The notes beneath the pieces are model-generated. The model worked only from the letters and a program-made list of their open reading frames with translations. It was not told the origin of the DNA and did no database searches. A DNA stretch of 64,000 bases from Dipteronia dyeriana (lineage: Eukaryota > Streptophyta > Magnoliopsida > Sapindales > Sapindaceae): contig CM065297.1 in NCBI GenBank assembly GCA_032871835.1, positions 15,838,098-15,902,097 on the forward strand. The letters are read 5' to 3'. Position 1 is the stretch's first letter; each line of letters opens with the position of its first letter. Below are positions 34,606 through 46,556 of the stretch, in pieces. The position numbers and the translations under genes are program-made.

Positions 34606-35115
34606 TTGAGTGAATTTGATATTCAGTACATCCCCAGGACATCACTCAAAGGCCAAGCAGTGGCAGATTTTGTAGCAGAATTCACAGAACCAAACCTGGA
34701 ATCAAAACAAATGTTGGGCAAGAGTTTTTCATGGAAGCTGTATATCGATGGTTGCTCAAACACTCATGGCAGCGGGATAGAGATCGTGGTATACACCCCG
34801 GAAGGAGATGATGTTGAACGTGCCATAAGATTCGACTTCAAAGCAATAAATAACGAAGCCGAATATGAGGTATTGCTAGCAGGACTTAGAGTGTGCATAG
34901 ATCTCGGAGCAGATGAGGTTGAGATATTCAGTGACTCACAGATAGTCGTCAACCAAGTTTCAGACGAGTATCAGGCCAGAGATAAAAGCATGATGGCTTA
35001 GTTGGGCATAGCAAAACAACTCCTTCAAAAATTCAAAGAATACAGAATTGTTCAAATCTCTAGAGAAGAAAATGAGAAGGCAGACGCTTTGTCCAAACTA
35101 GCATCAGAACCATAA
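34606..35115 (+). pseudogene. Element N RNase H
   Basis: A frame of 131 codons is open from 34606: SEFDIQYIPRTSLKGQAVAD, LYIDGCSNTHGSG, INNEAEYEVLLAGLRV and VEIFSDSQIVVNQVS hold the acidic active-site residues (D, E, D). After a TAG at 34,999 the text continues as KEYRIVQISREENEKADALS. It would digest the RNA template and shows the D-E-D set intact. Confidence 0.85.
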
Positions 35116-35344
35116 TTAGACCAAAAAATATTTCGGTTGCACATCTCCTTAGTCCAAGTATAATCGGTAAATTCAAAATCTCATAAATTCGAACACCATC
35201 AGACGGTTAGATGACTCAACTAAAAAGATACTTGGAAGAAGGTGTGCTCCCGGAAGATCCCTTAGAAGCCAAACGCATCAGGTACAAATCAGCAAGATAC
35301 ACATTGATTGGAGGAGAACTGTACAGACACCATCTTGTACTCAT
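35116..35344 (+). pseudogene. Element N integrase stub
   Basis: Only the linker to integrase survives, with MTQLKRYLEEGVLPEDPLEA and RYTLIGGELYR (about 35,212-35,325). The zinc site and catalytic core are absent; the next sequence is the antisense accessory ORF. Confidence 0.65.
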
Positions 35345-38280
35345 GGAGGTGCCTCTCATTCGAAGACCAGGCGATGTTATCGACTGAGTCATCCATCCAT
35401 TCGCTTTAATCTATTCCAGGGACCGGTCAAACTTCAGGCTTCGACCCATCCACACCAGCCTCTTGGCTAGCATAAAAGGTCGAAAGAGAATGCTCCGAAA
35501 GGACCTCCAAATGCATATGATGGGGGTCTTTACCTTGGCTACGACAGTAGGCTCTCCATTCCTTCATCTGAGTTTGAAGAGATTTCAAGGACCGATCCAT
35601 ATATAGCTCCCAGTTGACTCGGGTCTTGACAGTCGCCCAATTTATGATCTTGAAGAATTCACCAGCCGAGACTAACCCTCATTGAAACTCCCTAAATAGT
35701 AAGGCATCATAAGCTAGGGACCTCTTAAAGCGATCGACCCCTCAAACTTCAAGCTCCAGCCGGGCATCATTCGAAAGAGATTCGACAGTCAAGGCCTAGC
35801 GCTTAAGATCTTTAATTTTCTTCTCGTAAGACGACTTGGCCTGTTCAGCCTCTTGTTCAGCTCTAAACATCGACTTTTAGGCGGTAGAGAGTAAGTTTTA
35901 GAAGGATACAAATTTCTCTTCCACTACGGAATCTTTCTCCTCGGCATCCACTTGCTTAGCCAAGCAATGATCGGTAAATTCTTGGGCAAAGCTCACCTCC
36001 TTTGATAGACCGCCTCAATCCGAGCACGGCTGTCCTCACTCTTCTTCAACTGACCTTCAAGACGTCTTATCTAATCTACTTGATGTTGTTGCGTCTAAAA
36101 AAAATCAACAAACTCAACAACCATATGCAGGGAAGAATGAGTTAAAAAATCTAAGACAAGCACCGAGACAAGGGTCGGGATAGAAGACTTACGTAAGACA
36201 CACTATTGAAAATGTTTTCAAGACGATTAGTCGGGGAACCATTCCTGAAATGGCTCCAGTGGTCATCTCCAATAAAAGCCCGACTAGATGACATCGTCCT
36301 TAACATATCATGGGGGTAGGACACGTGGGATTACCAGAGGATCATACTCCTGTATCCACAACTTCAGTAGGCAAAGAATCCTTATTCAGATTGTCCGAAG
36401 TGTCCATTACTCCCATAGACGCCTCAGCCTGGACACTTGCGGAAATTCTAACTTCAGCGTCATCGTCACTTGATTCAACAAATGCCACTACCCGAGGAAC
36501 ATTTTTAGGATGGGCAGGAGAACCAGCTGCCTTCCTTTTCTCGACCTGAGTACGGTGGAAGTCGAGGTCAGCCGTAGAATCTTTATGATCTTCAATAACA
36601 TCTTGAAAGAATTCAAAAAGACCAGGATCAAGATTAACTTGCTCATCTTAGGGTACCCTAACCCCTTCCTCATCCCTAGTAGCAAACTAATCGGTGGGAA
36701 CTTCATCGATCAGGGAGCTAGGCTCACCGAGCACTGCGCCACTAGGATGACCTTCATGCCTGCCTTCATCTTCAGACACCCTCTGAGCATTGGCATCTCC
36801 AACAGGGCCACTCAGATTGCTTGATTCCCTCATAGTCAGCTGAATAACCTATTTAAGAATATACTAAAGAATTTGCTCATCAGCTTCATCAAAATCTTCA
36901 TCCGACTCATCATCAGGTGGAGCAACCCCTTCCTTATTGTGGCGATAAGCTTTTTTACGACTCGCTTGAACAATCGATTTCACCTGGCGATCTTGGACAT
37001 CGCAGACGATGTCTACATCATACACTGAATACAAACAAGTTAGAAAAAAGAATTAAGATGAGAAAAATAAGAACGCGAAAATTTTACATACATCGTCTAC
37101 GATAATCTGAAATCTGATTAAAGAAACCAAGTTCTATCATTTTCTTTTCGTTAAAAAGATAGGACCTATTTCTCTTTTCTAGAGTACGCACGACCACCCG
37201 AGCAAGTCTAGTCAACTCGATGTCAGTGAAAACATGCCATGACTTGTTCATACGATCAAGAGAGCAAAAGAAACGGGGAACCTTTAACACTTCTCGATCT
37301 TCCCCAACCGAAAGCTCGATCTTAAGTCTTAGGTTTCCTCCAGTAAAAAAAATAGCTATTCTTCCATTGATTGTTTGAGGTAGGAAAACCCCACACAAAG
37401 CCTTTCTTCTTGGCATCTAAGGAAATATCAACTCCCCGGTTCACCTTCGTCCCCTTAGGAATCCAGCTATCTGGCTGACTAGATAGAAGAAAGTAAGTCT
37501 CAGTCCGACCAGATTGCCTTAGAGTATAGAAGTGTCTAATTTCATGAGGGGAATACGGTGGTAAATTCATCTGGCTCCACATGTGCCACATACACATCAG
37601 GATTCTATAGTCGTTTGGGGCAAGTTGGGCTAGGGCGATCCCCACCTCAGCAAGAAACCAAGTGATAAACAGCTAGAGGGGAAGAGTCACACCACAACAG
37701 AGCATGGACCCGTAAATTGCTACCATGACCGGGAGAGGGTTCCACGCGGTTCTATCACCAACAGGAATCAGTAAAACTGAATCATCTAGATCGAATCAGG
37801 CGTGGTTAGTTTTCGATTTCATTACACTCGGGAATTCAATTAAGAAGAGGATTCGAGATGCAATGTGTTCCTCTTCAACATCCTTCTCATCAACTACTTG
37901 CCTCCCGATTTGAATACCGCTTGAAACATGTTTGTGAACCACGCGGTTACTCTAATGCTTTCCCATCCTAGATCTAAGAGGAACCCTGTGATCAGAAACG
38001 AGCGACTCAGAACTGGAAGAAAATTCAGAACTAGAACTTAAACGAACATAGGGATACAGCCCGGAAACATCAACATCTAAAAAACCAGACTCATCATGAG
38101 GGATTTCCCCCAATAACCTAAGAATACAAGAAACCAATTGAAAATATCCACGCTCAAGCGCTTTGAAAGCTATAACAAAAAGGCGCTGTCGTTAAACAGG
38201 ATCCATCAGAACTGACCTTTAAAGTAGATGCGAAGAACCTAGGAAAAGTTTCGATGAAAAATCCTCCATGCATAAGAAAA
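35345..38280 (-). pseudogene. Antisense accessory ORF of element N
   Basis: This is the counterpart of the O accessory ORF. On the minus strand the order from 38,137 is ILRLLGEIPHDESGFLDVD, then an NHAWFDLDDSVLLIPVGDRT segment, FLAEVGIALAQLAPNDYRIL, EIRHFYTLRQSGRTETYFLL and WGFPTSNNQWKNSYFFYWRK (37,645-37,322), then acidic linkers and a coiled-coil-like part (36,060-35,400). The 107-codon block 37,645-37,322 is intact; elsewhere stops abound. The two accessory ORFs share order and orientation relative to their elements, which argues against chance. Confidence 0.6.
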
Positions 38281-38716
38281 TCCTAGGCTATTTGCTTCTG
38301 TCTGTGAAAATTGTACTAGAACAACTCTTTTTCATTTTAAATAGGTTATTCAAAAGTCGAAGACACGAAATCCTAGGGTCTCAAAAAGTGGAAAAAATCA
38401 AAAAGAAGGATTTGATAACGTAGGCGGCGTATCAGGCAATCCATAAGTCGTTTCTCATAAATGCTACTAGAGAAATTGAGCGGTTGAAGGGCAAGTGTCA
38501 TGGAAAGAACTGACCAAGCCGTCAGAATTCCAAAATGTCGCAATCACTGAGATTTCGTGTGAAGGGACAAATTGCATTTACATGGTAGCCACTAAGACAC
38601 ATCATTAATGCGAGGCGATGTTTTAGGATTATTATTCCTGTATTAATAAGGCATAAAAGATTAGAAGGTTGATTAAAATACTTTTGCCCAGAACAAAATC
38701 CTAATCGGTAAAAATA

Positions 38717-38730
38717 TTTTTAAAGGGTAT
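38717..38730 (+). promoter_or_regulatory. Element N polypurine tract
   Basis: TTTTTAAAGGGTAT lies directly before the TGTTATATG start of the 3' LTR and parallels the tract of element O. Confidence 0.65.
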
Positions 38731-39592
38731 TGTTATATGTATATTCTGTTGAAAGTACATGTCACTGACAGATAGGACTATCTTTTAAAAGATTGCCAGA
38801 TAGGCATCCGAGTTGGTATCTAAAAGATACCTTTCAAGATATCACAAAGGAATAAGAACCTGAGTAAGTCTGAACACGGGTATTCGGCACCTTGTGTCCT
38901 ACTCGGGACAGAGTACTTAGCACATTACATTATACTCAGGACAATATGGGAAACCCAAATAAAGAAATCCAGCACACGATTCACACGTGGGTGAACCAAG
39001 AATCATGCTCAAATATGCAAGACATCCGTATCAAAAAGAGTTTCTAGAAAAATAAAATACCAAACAGGAAACAGATTCCAAGTCAAGTACTAACTCAGTT
39101 ATTCTAAAAGATTGCATGTCAATTAGGAATGTAAATCCTAAATCAGATAGTGCAATTAGAGTCCCACAAAGATTCTGATTCAGCTTAAAAGATCTCTAAA
39201 ATAGGAAAGAAAATAAAGACGATTCCTACAAGCAACCAATCATAATTAAATACAAATTCTTTTTCTTACTTGTACAACAAGGATTAGGGTTATATGTATG
39301 TATAAATAGACCCATAATCTCATTGATAAAATATATAGAACATGTATACAGAAAAAATCACTACAAGAGAGGCAAAAAAGATCGAGTGGTGTAATTCTTT
39401 ATTAAAATAGTGGATTTGGCTTGGTTGTTTATTCAGCCACTCGTAGATGTCTCTCCGATCACTGGAGTTTTACCATGCTAACTCATGTCGTTATTACTCA
39501 CATTATATTCTCTTTCTCTTTCTCTTTTTGACAGGTCATAACGAAATCCAACGTTGTTGACTTTCTCACCTATCGAGAAATCGACGTCAACA
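38731..39592 (+). repeat. Element N 3' LTR
   Basis: Starts TGTTATATG and ends CGTCAACA, followed by CTCGG (39593-39597), the same 5-mer that flanks the solo LTR. A TATAAATA box lies at 39301-39308. It is colinear with 28230-29094. Confidence 0.85.
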
Positions 39593-40402
39593 CTCGGGTA
39601 GATCTATTGCATTTTGTCGCTCGGGTTCTGGTTGCTCCCGATCGTTTGATGTAAATCTTTCTATTGAGCAGTGTTCATTTATAAACCAATTATGCAATTT
39701 ATATTTATAGACTTTCGTCTTTTATCTGTCAACTAGGTCGTTGGGACTTCTCTCAACAGTTTTTTGTTCAAGACTTGCTACGATAAGGCGTAACTTGTCC
39801 TACCAGCTTTATAAGCATCTATGGTTGTGTCTGCCTTATCTTATAAGTAGGATTCACACCTTATCCAGCTTTTGGCATATCCCGTCGGATTAGTGTACCC
39901 GAAGGTGCCCTAACAGTGCTTCATATGCACCTAGTTAGTTTCGGTGAGTGTGCACTGTTTTGACGACTTATGTTATCGGCCCCCTCACTGGGCCCCTCAG
40001 GATTCCTATTGGTTTCAACTGACATTTTGAGGCACCCTATAATTGTATTATGAGCGAATGCCTGGTTAAAAGCACTGTGCTTGATGTTTATAACAGCTCC
40101 CTAGGGGATTTTTATTGATTTCTCAAAAAATAAAAAACAATTAGCTAATAATAATTTAAAGCTTAAACTATGGAAATAAATAAAAGAAAACAAATGTAAT
40201 AAACTCCTTATGGGTAGAAGATCTTTAAATATTGTGTATTGCATAGTCTGGGCAGCTCGGCCCCCTTAGGTCGGTAAAGACTATATGCTCTATGTCTTGT
40301 TATCCCGACCACTTGATATGGTCCTTCCCATTTGTTAGCTAACGATCCTACAGACTTGTCATTTGTATTGAGTGTCACCTTCTTCAGAAATAGGTCTCTG
40401 AG
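39593..40402 (-). other. Element O spacer, copy 2
   Basis: Non-coding sequence after the integrase, colinear with 29,095-29,907. It includes a degraded polyprotein tail (minus, around 40,200-40,400). Confidence 0.6.
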
Positions 40403-41608
40403 CTAGAATATTCTAACTTTGACATGCGAGTTGTAATACTTTGATACCCGTTGTTGGAAGGCAGCATTTCTTACCCTGGACATATCTCTTCTTTCTTCTA
40501 AATCGTCCAAGTCTTGTTTTATTATCTCCATATTTCCTTCAGGATCGAAGAGTTGTACCCTAGGGGACTTGTGAATTATCTCAACATGAATCACTGCTTT
40601 CATCCCAAATGCTAATGAGTAAGGTGTTTCCTCTGTTGAAGTCTATTTCGTAGTCCGATAAGCCCATAAGACTTCGTGTAACTTGTCTACCCAGTTTCCT
40701 TTCATTCCTTCCAGCTTCGCCTTCAGAGTATGCTTGATTATTTTGTTCACTACCTCCGTTTGGCCATTAGTCTGAGGGTGAGCTGGTGTGGCATAACTAT
40801 TCTTTATCCCAAAGAATTGACACATACTTCTGAAGTTATCACTATCGAATTGAGTCCCGTTATCTGTGATTATGGTTTTCAGGATTCCAAACCGATAGAT
40901 GATGTTTTTCTTCACAAAATTGGTCATGTTAGCCTCGGTGATATGTACCAGTGCTTCCGCTTTAGCCCACTTTGTGATGTAATCAACGGCCACTATAACA
41001 TGTTTTGCCCCTCTTTTAGTTGCAGTAGACATCAGGCCAATCAGATCTATTCCCCATATGGTGAACGACCATGTTGATGTCAAGTTCTTCAACTGGTCGG
41101 GTAGTCTCCAGATGTCATTAGCTATCTTTTGACATCCAACACACTGATTTGCAACACCTTGTGCATCTTCAAACAGAATCGGCCAATAAAAGCCTTGCCT
41201 GAGATTTTTATGTGCCAAGCTTTTACCACCCGAGTGATTCTCACAGACTCCTATGTGGATACTTTCTAGTATTTGCTTACCTCTGACCGGGTCCATACAT
41301 TTCTGAAGGGCTTTGGAGAAACCTTTTCTGTATAGCTCTCCTTCTATTATCGAATATCTTATGGTTCTATATTTGAGACACTTTGCCTCAGCTATCTCTG
41401 TCAGGAGCACTCCCTTTTCTAAGTATTCTCTGATCAGGGTTATCCAAGTAGCTTGTTCCCCTTCAATCAATTCTACCTTCAACGCTTCGGTTTGATTCTC
41501 GCTTTCGGTACTTGGCTTTTGTAGGTGGGTGATTGGGACTGTTTTTGACAATACATTGGTGGTTGATGCCAATTTTGATAACGCATCTGCCTTCTCATTT
41601 TTCTCCAT
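40403..41608 (-). pseudogene. Element O integrase (full copy)
   Basis: A 321-codon minus-strand frame (41608-40643) starts in the RNase H tail (NEKADALSKLAST). It carries the zinc site H118, H125, C156, C159 (IHIGVCENHS, QCVGCQK) and the DDE core Asp188 (WGIDLIG), Asp249 (IITDNGTQFD) and Glu285 (NGQTEVVNK). The Asp-Glu spacing is 35 residues. One stop after YRTTK interrupts it, then the same frame resumes in 40,603-40,403 (EIIHKSPRVQLFDPEGN, LDDLEERRDMSRVRNA). This is the best-preserved catalytic module of the element. Confidence 0.9.
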
Positions 41609-42901
41609 CGGGATCTAGTTGATTCTGTATACTTTGAACCTTTCGAGTAGTATCTTGGTTATAGTTAAATACGTAACAATGTTGTTGTCCTTGGCTTGGT
41701 ATTCATTCAGAACTTGATTAACAACCACCTGTGAGTCGCTAAATATTTCCAACTAATCTACTCCCTGTGTCGTGCACACCCTAAGGCTTGCCAGAAGTGC
41801 CTTATATTTTTCCATATTGTTAGTAGTTTTAAAGTCAAATCGCAAGGCACATTCCATATGGCCACCTTCTAGCATGGATATAACTATGTCTGCCCAGCTG
41901 CCGTATGTGTTTGACGATCTATCTACATGTAATTTCTAAGCAAAAAGATCAATTTTTCTTAACATTCTGATTACCTCGTTGTTCGACTCAGCGAACTCCG
42001 TAACCAGATCTGTTATACCTTGTCCTCTGATCGCCGCTCTCGGTGAGTAGGCTATGTCAAACTCAGTCAGTTCCACTGCCCATTTAGTCAGCCTTCTCGA
42101 CACCTCGGGTTTCGATTAAATCTATTTCAACCGACAGTCAGTATATACTTCAATTTTGTGAGCTTCAAAATACGGTGTCAGCTTTCTAGTTGTTATTACT
42201 AAGGCTAAGACCATTTGTTTGGCTGGGGAATATCTTGTTTTCACAGTTAACAAACCTTTATTGGTGTAGTATACAACCTTCTGCATTCCCTCTTCCAATC
42301 TGACCAATACTGACCCTGTCGCTACGTTTGTTACGGACGGGTAGAGGTAGAGCACTTCCCTTTCAAGTGGTTTAGATAATATTAGAGTTTTTCCTGCCCT
42401 GTTACCGTATGTGTTTGACGATCCATCTACATGTAGTTTCCAAGTAAACATATCATTTTCTCTTAACATCTTGATCACTTCGTTGTTCGGCTCAGCGAAT
42501 TCCGTAACCAGATCTGCTATAACTTGTCCCTTGATCGCCGCTCTTGGTGAGTAAACTATGTCAAACTCACTTAGTTCTACTGCCCATTTAGTTAGCCTTC
42601 TCGACACATTGGGTTTTGATCAAATCTGTTTCAATGGACAGTCGGTATATACTTCAATTTTGTGAGCTTGAAAATACAGTCTCAACTTTCTCGCTGTTGT
42701 TACCAGGGCCAAAGCCATTTGTTCAGCTGGAGAATATCTTGTTTCTGCAGGTAGTAAAGCTTTGCTGGTATAGTATATAGGTTTCTGTGTTCTCTCTTCC
42801 AATCTGACTAGTACTGACCCTGTCACTACATTTGTTACGGACAAGTAGAGGTAGAGCATTTCCCCTTCAAGTGGTTTTGACAATATCGGAGCTTTTCCCA
42901 A
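41609..42901 (-). pseudogene. Element O RNase H and RT end with a 504-bp in-frame tandem duplication
   Basis: Read on the minus strand: GKAPILSKPLEGEMLYLYLS, YYTSKALLPAETRYSPAEQM and AHKIEVYTDCPLK (RT/RNase H connection). Then SRRLTKWAVELSEFDIVYSP, FTWKLHVDGSSNTYGNR (RNase H start). Then the first block again (GKTLILSKPLEREVLYLYPS, YYTNKGLLTVKTRYSPAKQM) and the second again (42,115-41,891), before VEIFSDSQVVVNQ-like text. Equivalent bases are 504 apart, a multiple of three. Stops occur in the inner copies and after about 42,120. Confidence 0.85.
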
Positions 42902-43143
42902 GTATTCTTTGATTTTTCTAAACGCTTGCTCACAATCATCATTCCATTCTACCCACTTGCCTTGCTTAATTGCTTTGAAAAAGGGTAGGCATTTGTCCGT
43001 TGATTTACTTATGAACCAACTCAGTGACGCTAGGCAACCCGTTAATCTTTGTATTTGCTTTAGTGTCTTGGGAGACCTTATTTCTTCTAGGGCTCTTACT
43101 TTCTCCGGGTTTACTTCGATCCCTCTTTAGTGAACTTGAACTA

Positions 43144-44514
43144 TTAGGAACATGCCTGATGGTACTTTGAATACGCACTTTTTGGATTTAGCTTCATCCC
43201 ATATTTTCTTTGTACCTCGAACGTTTCCCTAAAGTCAGTCGGATGATCTCCGGACGTTACATTTTTGGTTAGCATATCGTCCACGTAAACCTCCATATTC
43301 TTGCAATCTGTTGATGCGTACATTTTATTTACCAGCCTTCGGTAAGTTTCTCCGGTGTTCTTTAACCCGAACAACATGACCTTATAGCAATACAATCCCT
43401 GGTCAGTTGTGAATGAGGTTTTTTCCTCATCTAGTTTGAACATTCTGATCTAGTTGGAACCTGAATTGGCGTCCATGAAACTTAAAAGTTCATGAATGGT
43501 CGTTGCATCTACCAACTGATTAATCCGAGTTAAAGGGAAGTTGTTCTTTGGATATGCTTTGTTAAGGTTGATGAAATCTACACACATCCTCCATTGACCA
43601 TTTTTATTTTTCACCAGGACTATGTTGGCAACCCAATCGGGATATTTTACTTCCTGAATGGATCCTGCAGCTAATAGTTTATCCACCTCTTCCTTTATTG
43701 TTTTACTTCTTTCTGGGTTAAAGCGTCTCCTTTTCTGGATAACTGGTTTCTGATCGAGATTCACTGCTAAGTAATGTGAAATGGTCCTTGGATCGATCCC
43801 TAGTATGTCCGCGTGTTCCCAATCGAACACATCTTTATATTCTTTTAGGAGTTTGACCATTTTTTTTATCAGTTGGGACCTAAGTCTGACAGTTTTCTTG
43901 GGATCACTGTTGCCCATGAAAACTTCCATGGTTTTTTCCTCTGGGCCGTTGTCACTCTCTGGTGCTGCCTCTCTCAGGTCTAGGTCGAACTCGGTCAGGG
44001 TTTCAGCCTTCACCTCAGTTGGTTGAACTTTTAGGTCTTTATCTTCTTTGACAACATTCACTTGCATTACCCCCGTCTCTATCTTTTCCCTGTATACAGT
44101 GTGATTTGCTTTCCTGACCCATTCCTGTGAGCTTTTCTTGAATCCCACTCCCGTTTCGGTCAAAAATTTCACCATGAGCATGTAGGTTACAGTTACGGGT
44201 TTTATTTTGTTCAGAAAGGTCCGGCCTAATAGAGCCTTGTATGGCCAATTCTCGACATTTACAACCGCGAAGTCCAGTAATACCGTCTTCGTACAAGGAA
44301 AGCTTTCAGCTTCTACTGGTAGTTTAACTGTTCCTAACGCCGTGACTTCCGTTCCTTCGAAACCCCTTAATGGAACATTAAGTGGTTGGAGATCATTCCT
44401 CTGTAGCCCGAGTTGATCGAACGTCTCCATGCTTAAAATGTCTATTAAACTACCATTGTCGATCAGTATTCTTCTTACTTGCTTATGCCCTATGCGAACT
44501 AACACAACGATCAC
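43144..44514 (-). pseudogene. Element O protease and reverse transcriptase
   Basis: A 354-codon frame (44514-43450) starts with the protease: HKQVRRILIDNGSLIDIL with the catalytic D-N-G-S, then LGLQRNDLQPLNVPLRGFEG and KALLGRTFLNKIKPV. The RT follows: EYKDVFDWEHADILGIDPR, HYLAVNLDQKPVIQKRRRF, VDKLLAAGSIQEVKYPDWV, GQWRMCVDFINLNKAYPKN and ELLSFMDANSGSN. A stop follows, and the frame continues (43,443-43,144) with KTSFTTDQGLYCYKVMLFGL and the catalytic YVDD at about 43,277-43,288. The RT thumb at 42,902-43,140 is decayed. Few breaks make this a young-looking copy. Confidence 0.9.
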
Positions 44515-44859
44515 GTCGTTTGGTCTAACCTCCGAATCGTGTGCTTCTGCTTTAGTGAAAATTATTGGTCCTTATCCATGCTTTGTTTTTTCCAGATCGT
44601 GGCCTAGATGATTCACCTTCATACTCTTTTGGCTGTTCATGGCTTCCCTAACTTCGGACATCCTTTCTCGGCTACTACCTTCAGTATTGGGGTCACCAAA
44701 AATGGTGTTGATTGCTCCGCTGTCAAAGTCTTTCTTTGGGCTCCTATAACTCCTATCCCGAAACCCTGTGTGGATATCCTTTTGTCGATCTTTACCTCTT
44801 CTGAGGATGACATCAGTAAGATGACCTTTCTGGATTAGCTTTTCAATGTAATCCCTGAG

Positions 44860-46472
44860 TTGGTAACACTTGGAGGTTTTGTGGTCATTCTACTGGTGGA
44901 ATCGACAATACTTGGTAGTATCTCTTCTGGCGAAGTTTGATTGCCTCGAGGGTTTTTTATATAAGTTTTTATCTTTTATCATATTCAGAATTTCCTCCTG
45001 CTTTTTGGCTAACGGGGTATAATTGATGTACGGGCGCCTTGGGTTCCTCCATGTTCTATCATCATCCTTTCGCCCGTATTTTCCTTTTCCTTTTCCTTTT
45101 CCTTTTCCTTTTCCTTTGTTGCCCTTCTGGTCATTCTTACCGTTGCTTTTCAAACCGCTTTCTTGGCTCTTTTGACTGATTTTAGGATGACCCCTATGTA
45201 TAAATTCTCCCCCATGGGCAATATGTTCTTCTTCTGCCATGACGTATCCCCTAACATGATCTATCATGCTTGTACATGTGGTCGGTTCCAGCTGCCTCAG
45301 GCTTAAGGCTAGGTGACTGTGTTGCAAGCTGTTTATGAATACGGACACCACCGCGTCATCGTTAGGGTCTTGAACCTCCAATACCTTATGTGAAAACCTG
45401 GTTAGATAGTCTTTTAATTTTTCATCTTTTCTTTGCCTCAAGGTAGAAAGAGCTGACACTGATTTTCTCCACTGGATATTTCCTATAAATTGTCTTGTGA
45501 ATGCTCACGTCAGTCCTTCGAAACTCCTGATAGATCCCAATGATAATCCTCTGAACCACCTGGACCCCTGATCTCCTAATGTCTAAGGGAACATACGAGA
45601 CATGAGGGCATCATCATAGTCGTACTGGGTCATGACGCTTTGGTATCTCCTGACATGTTCATATGGATCGGTATTGGCTTTAAATTGCTTCACATGCGGC
45701 ATCCTAAACTTCTCCAAAAAGTGGGCCTGCCTTATGGCATCAGCTAAAGGATTCCCAAAACTCCCGACCAGAGGGTTATCTTGACTTTGCTTTTCTCTAA
45801 AGCTTCTATCCTCCTAAGAAGAACTTCATGCTCTCCATCGGGCTCGCCACGCCTATCTAACCTTTAGTGGATTGTAAGCCTATACGGGTCTCTTCGTCCT
45901 CTAGGAGCGCACTCATCATCGCTAACATTCGATCAGGACTTCTTACTTCATCTATCGTATCTGTCTTCTTTCTCAAAATATTGTCTTGCATCATCATACC
46001 TTGCGGTTTCCTCGCGTGAGCTTGTCTCCTCACACTCATCCGCTCTTCTATCATGGTGTGGGTTGCTTCTTCTTCGTGAACGTCCTTTTTTGTCCCGTTT
46101 CTCTATAATATCTCTTCCAGATTTTTTAGGTGTACTTGGAGTAGTTGCCACGATCTCAGAGCGCACATTAGGGTCCTTGAGCTACCACAGATGTAGAGAG
46201 CTGGTACGGCGAATTCAAATTTATGGTTGCGTTTATGTTAATTCCCTATCTAGCGTCATCATCAATGATTCTCGGTAAGGATTCTTGAATTTGCCTAAAT
46301 GCATCTGGAGATATTCCCGTAGTCCAGCCCGTGGTCGTGACGGCATCCTGTCTGCTTGATGGTGGAGTTCTTGAAAGTGGATTTGTTCTTGGTATGTCGG
46401 CGTCCACGACAATCGCCTCTCGTGAGATTCAACGTTGTGCGGAGACGAATCTCTGTCAGTGCTGGAAACCAT
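44860..46472 (-). pseudogene. Element O gag
   Basis: It starts at 46472 (MVSSTDRDSSPHNV) 84 bases after the LTR end. The N-terminal half is frameshifted and rich in R/E/S. The gag core on the minus strand reads MFPLTLGDQGSRWFRGLSLG, a stop, QFIGNIQWRKS, then the open frame 45459-44890 with KDYLTRFSHKVLEVQDPNDD and FINSLQHSHLALSLRQ. A basic tail contains a (KG)6 run encoded by a TTTTCC hexanucleotide repeat (45,081-45,114). The CCHC-like site YCRFHQ-stop-NDHKTSKCYQLRDYIE has one nonsense change. Confidence 0.85.
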
Positions 46473-46539
46473 GATTTTATTTTGTATGAATAAATTCTTA
46501 GCTGATTATAATGTCGGAGGTTTAGACCTCTCATTCTAG

Positions 46540-46556
46540 CGCCAGTTGTTGACGGT
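46540..46556 (-). promoter_or_regulatory. Element O primer-binding site (putative)
   Basis: Directly after the CAACA end of the right LTR (minus strand) comes ACTGGCGCTAGAATGAG. TGGCGC after the LTR is the usual start of primer sites in this group. I cannot name the tRNA with confidence. Confidence 0.65.

Larger units (their letters stand above)
30843..38730 (+). mobile_element. Element N internal region (Tat-like Ty3/gypsy, plus strand), no 5' LTR, integrase lost
   Basis: Contains gag, protease, RT and RNase H on the plus strand, then directly an antisense accessory ORF and a 3' LTR. The 5' LTR, primer site and gag start are replaced by O integrase sequence at 30,842. Almost the whole integrase is missing between 35,335 and 35,345. 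Many stops occur in every domain. The protein sequences resemble those of element O but are clearly diverged, so N and O are related but different families. Confidence 0.8.

Noticed and set aside
37084..37416. Separate 110-codon minus-strand gene
   Set aside because: It overlaps and continues the accessory ORF of N; treated as part of that pseudogene.
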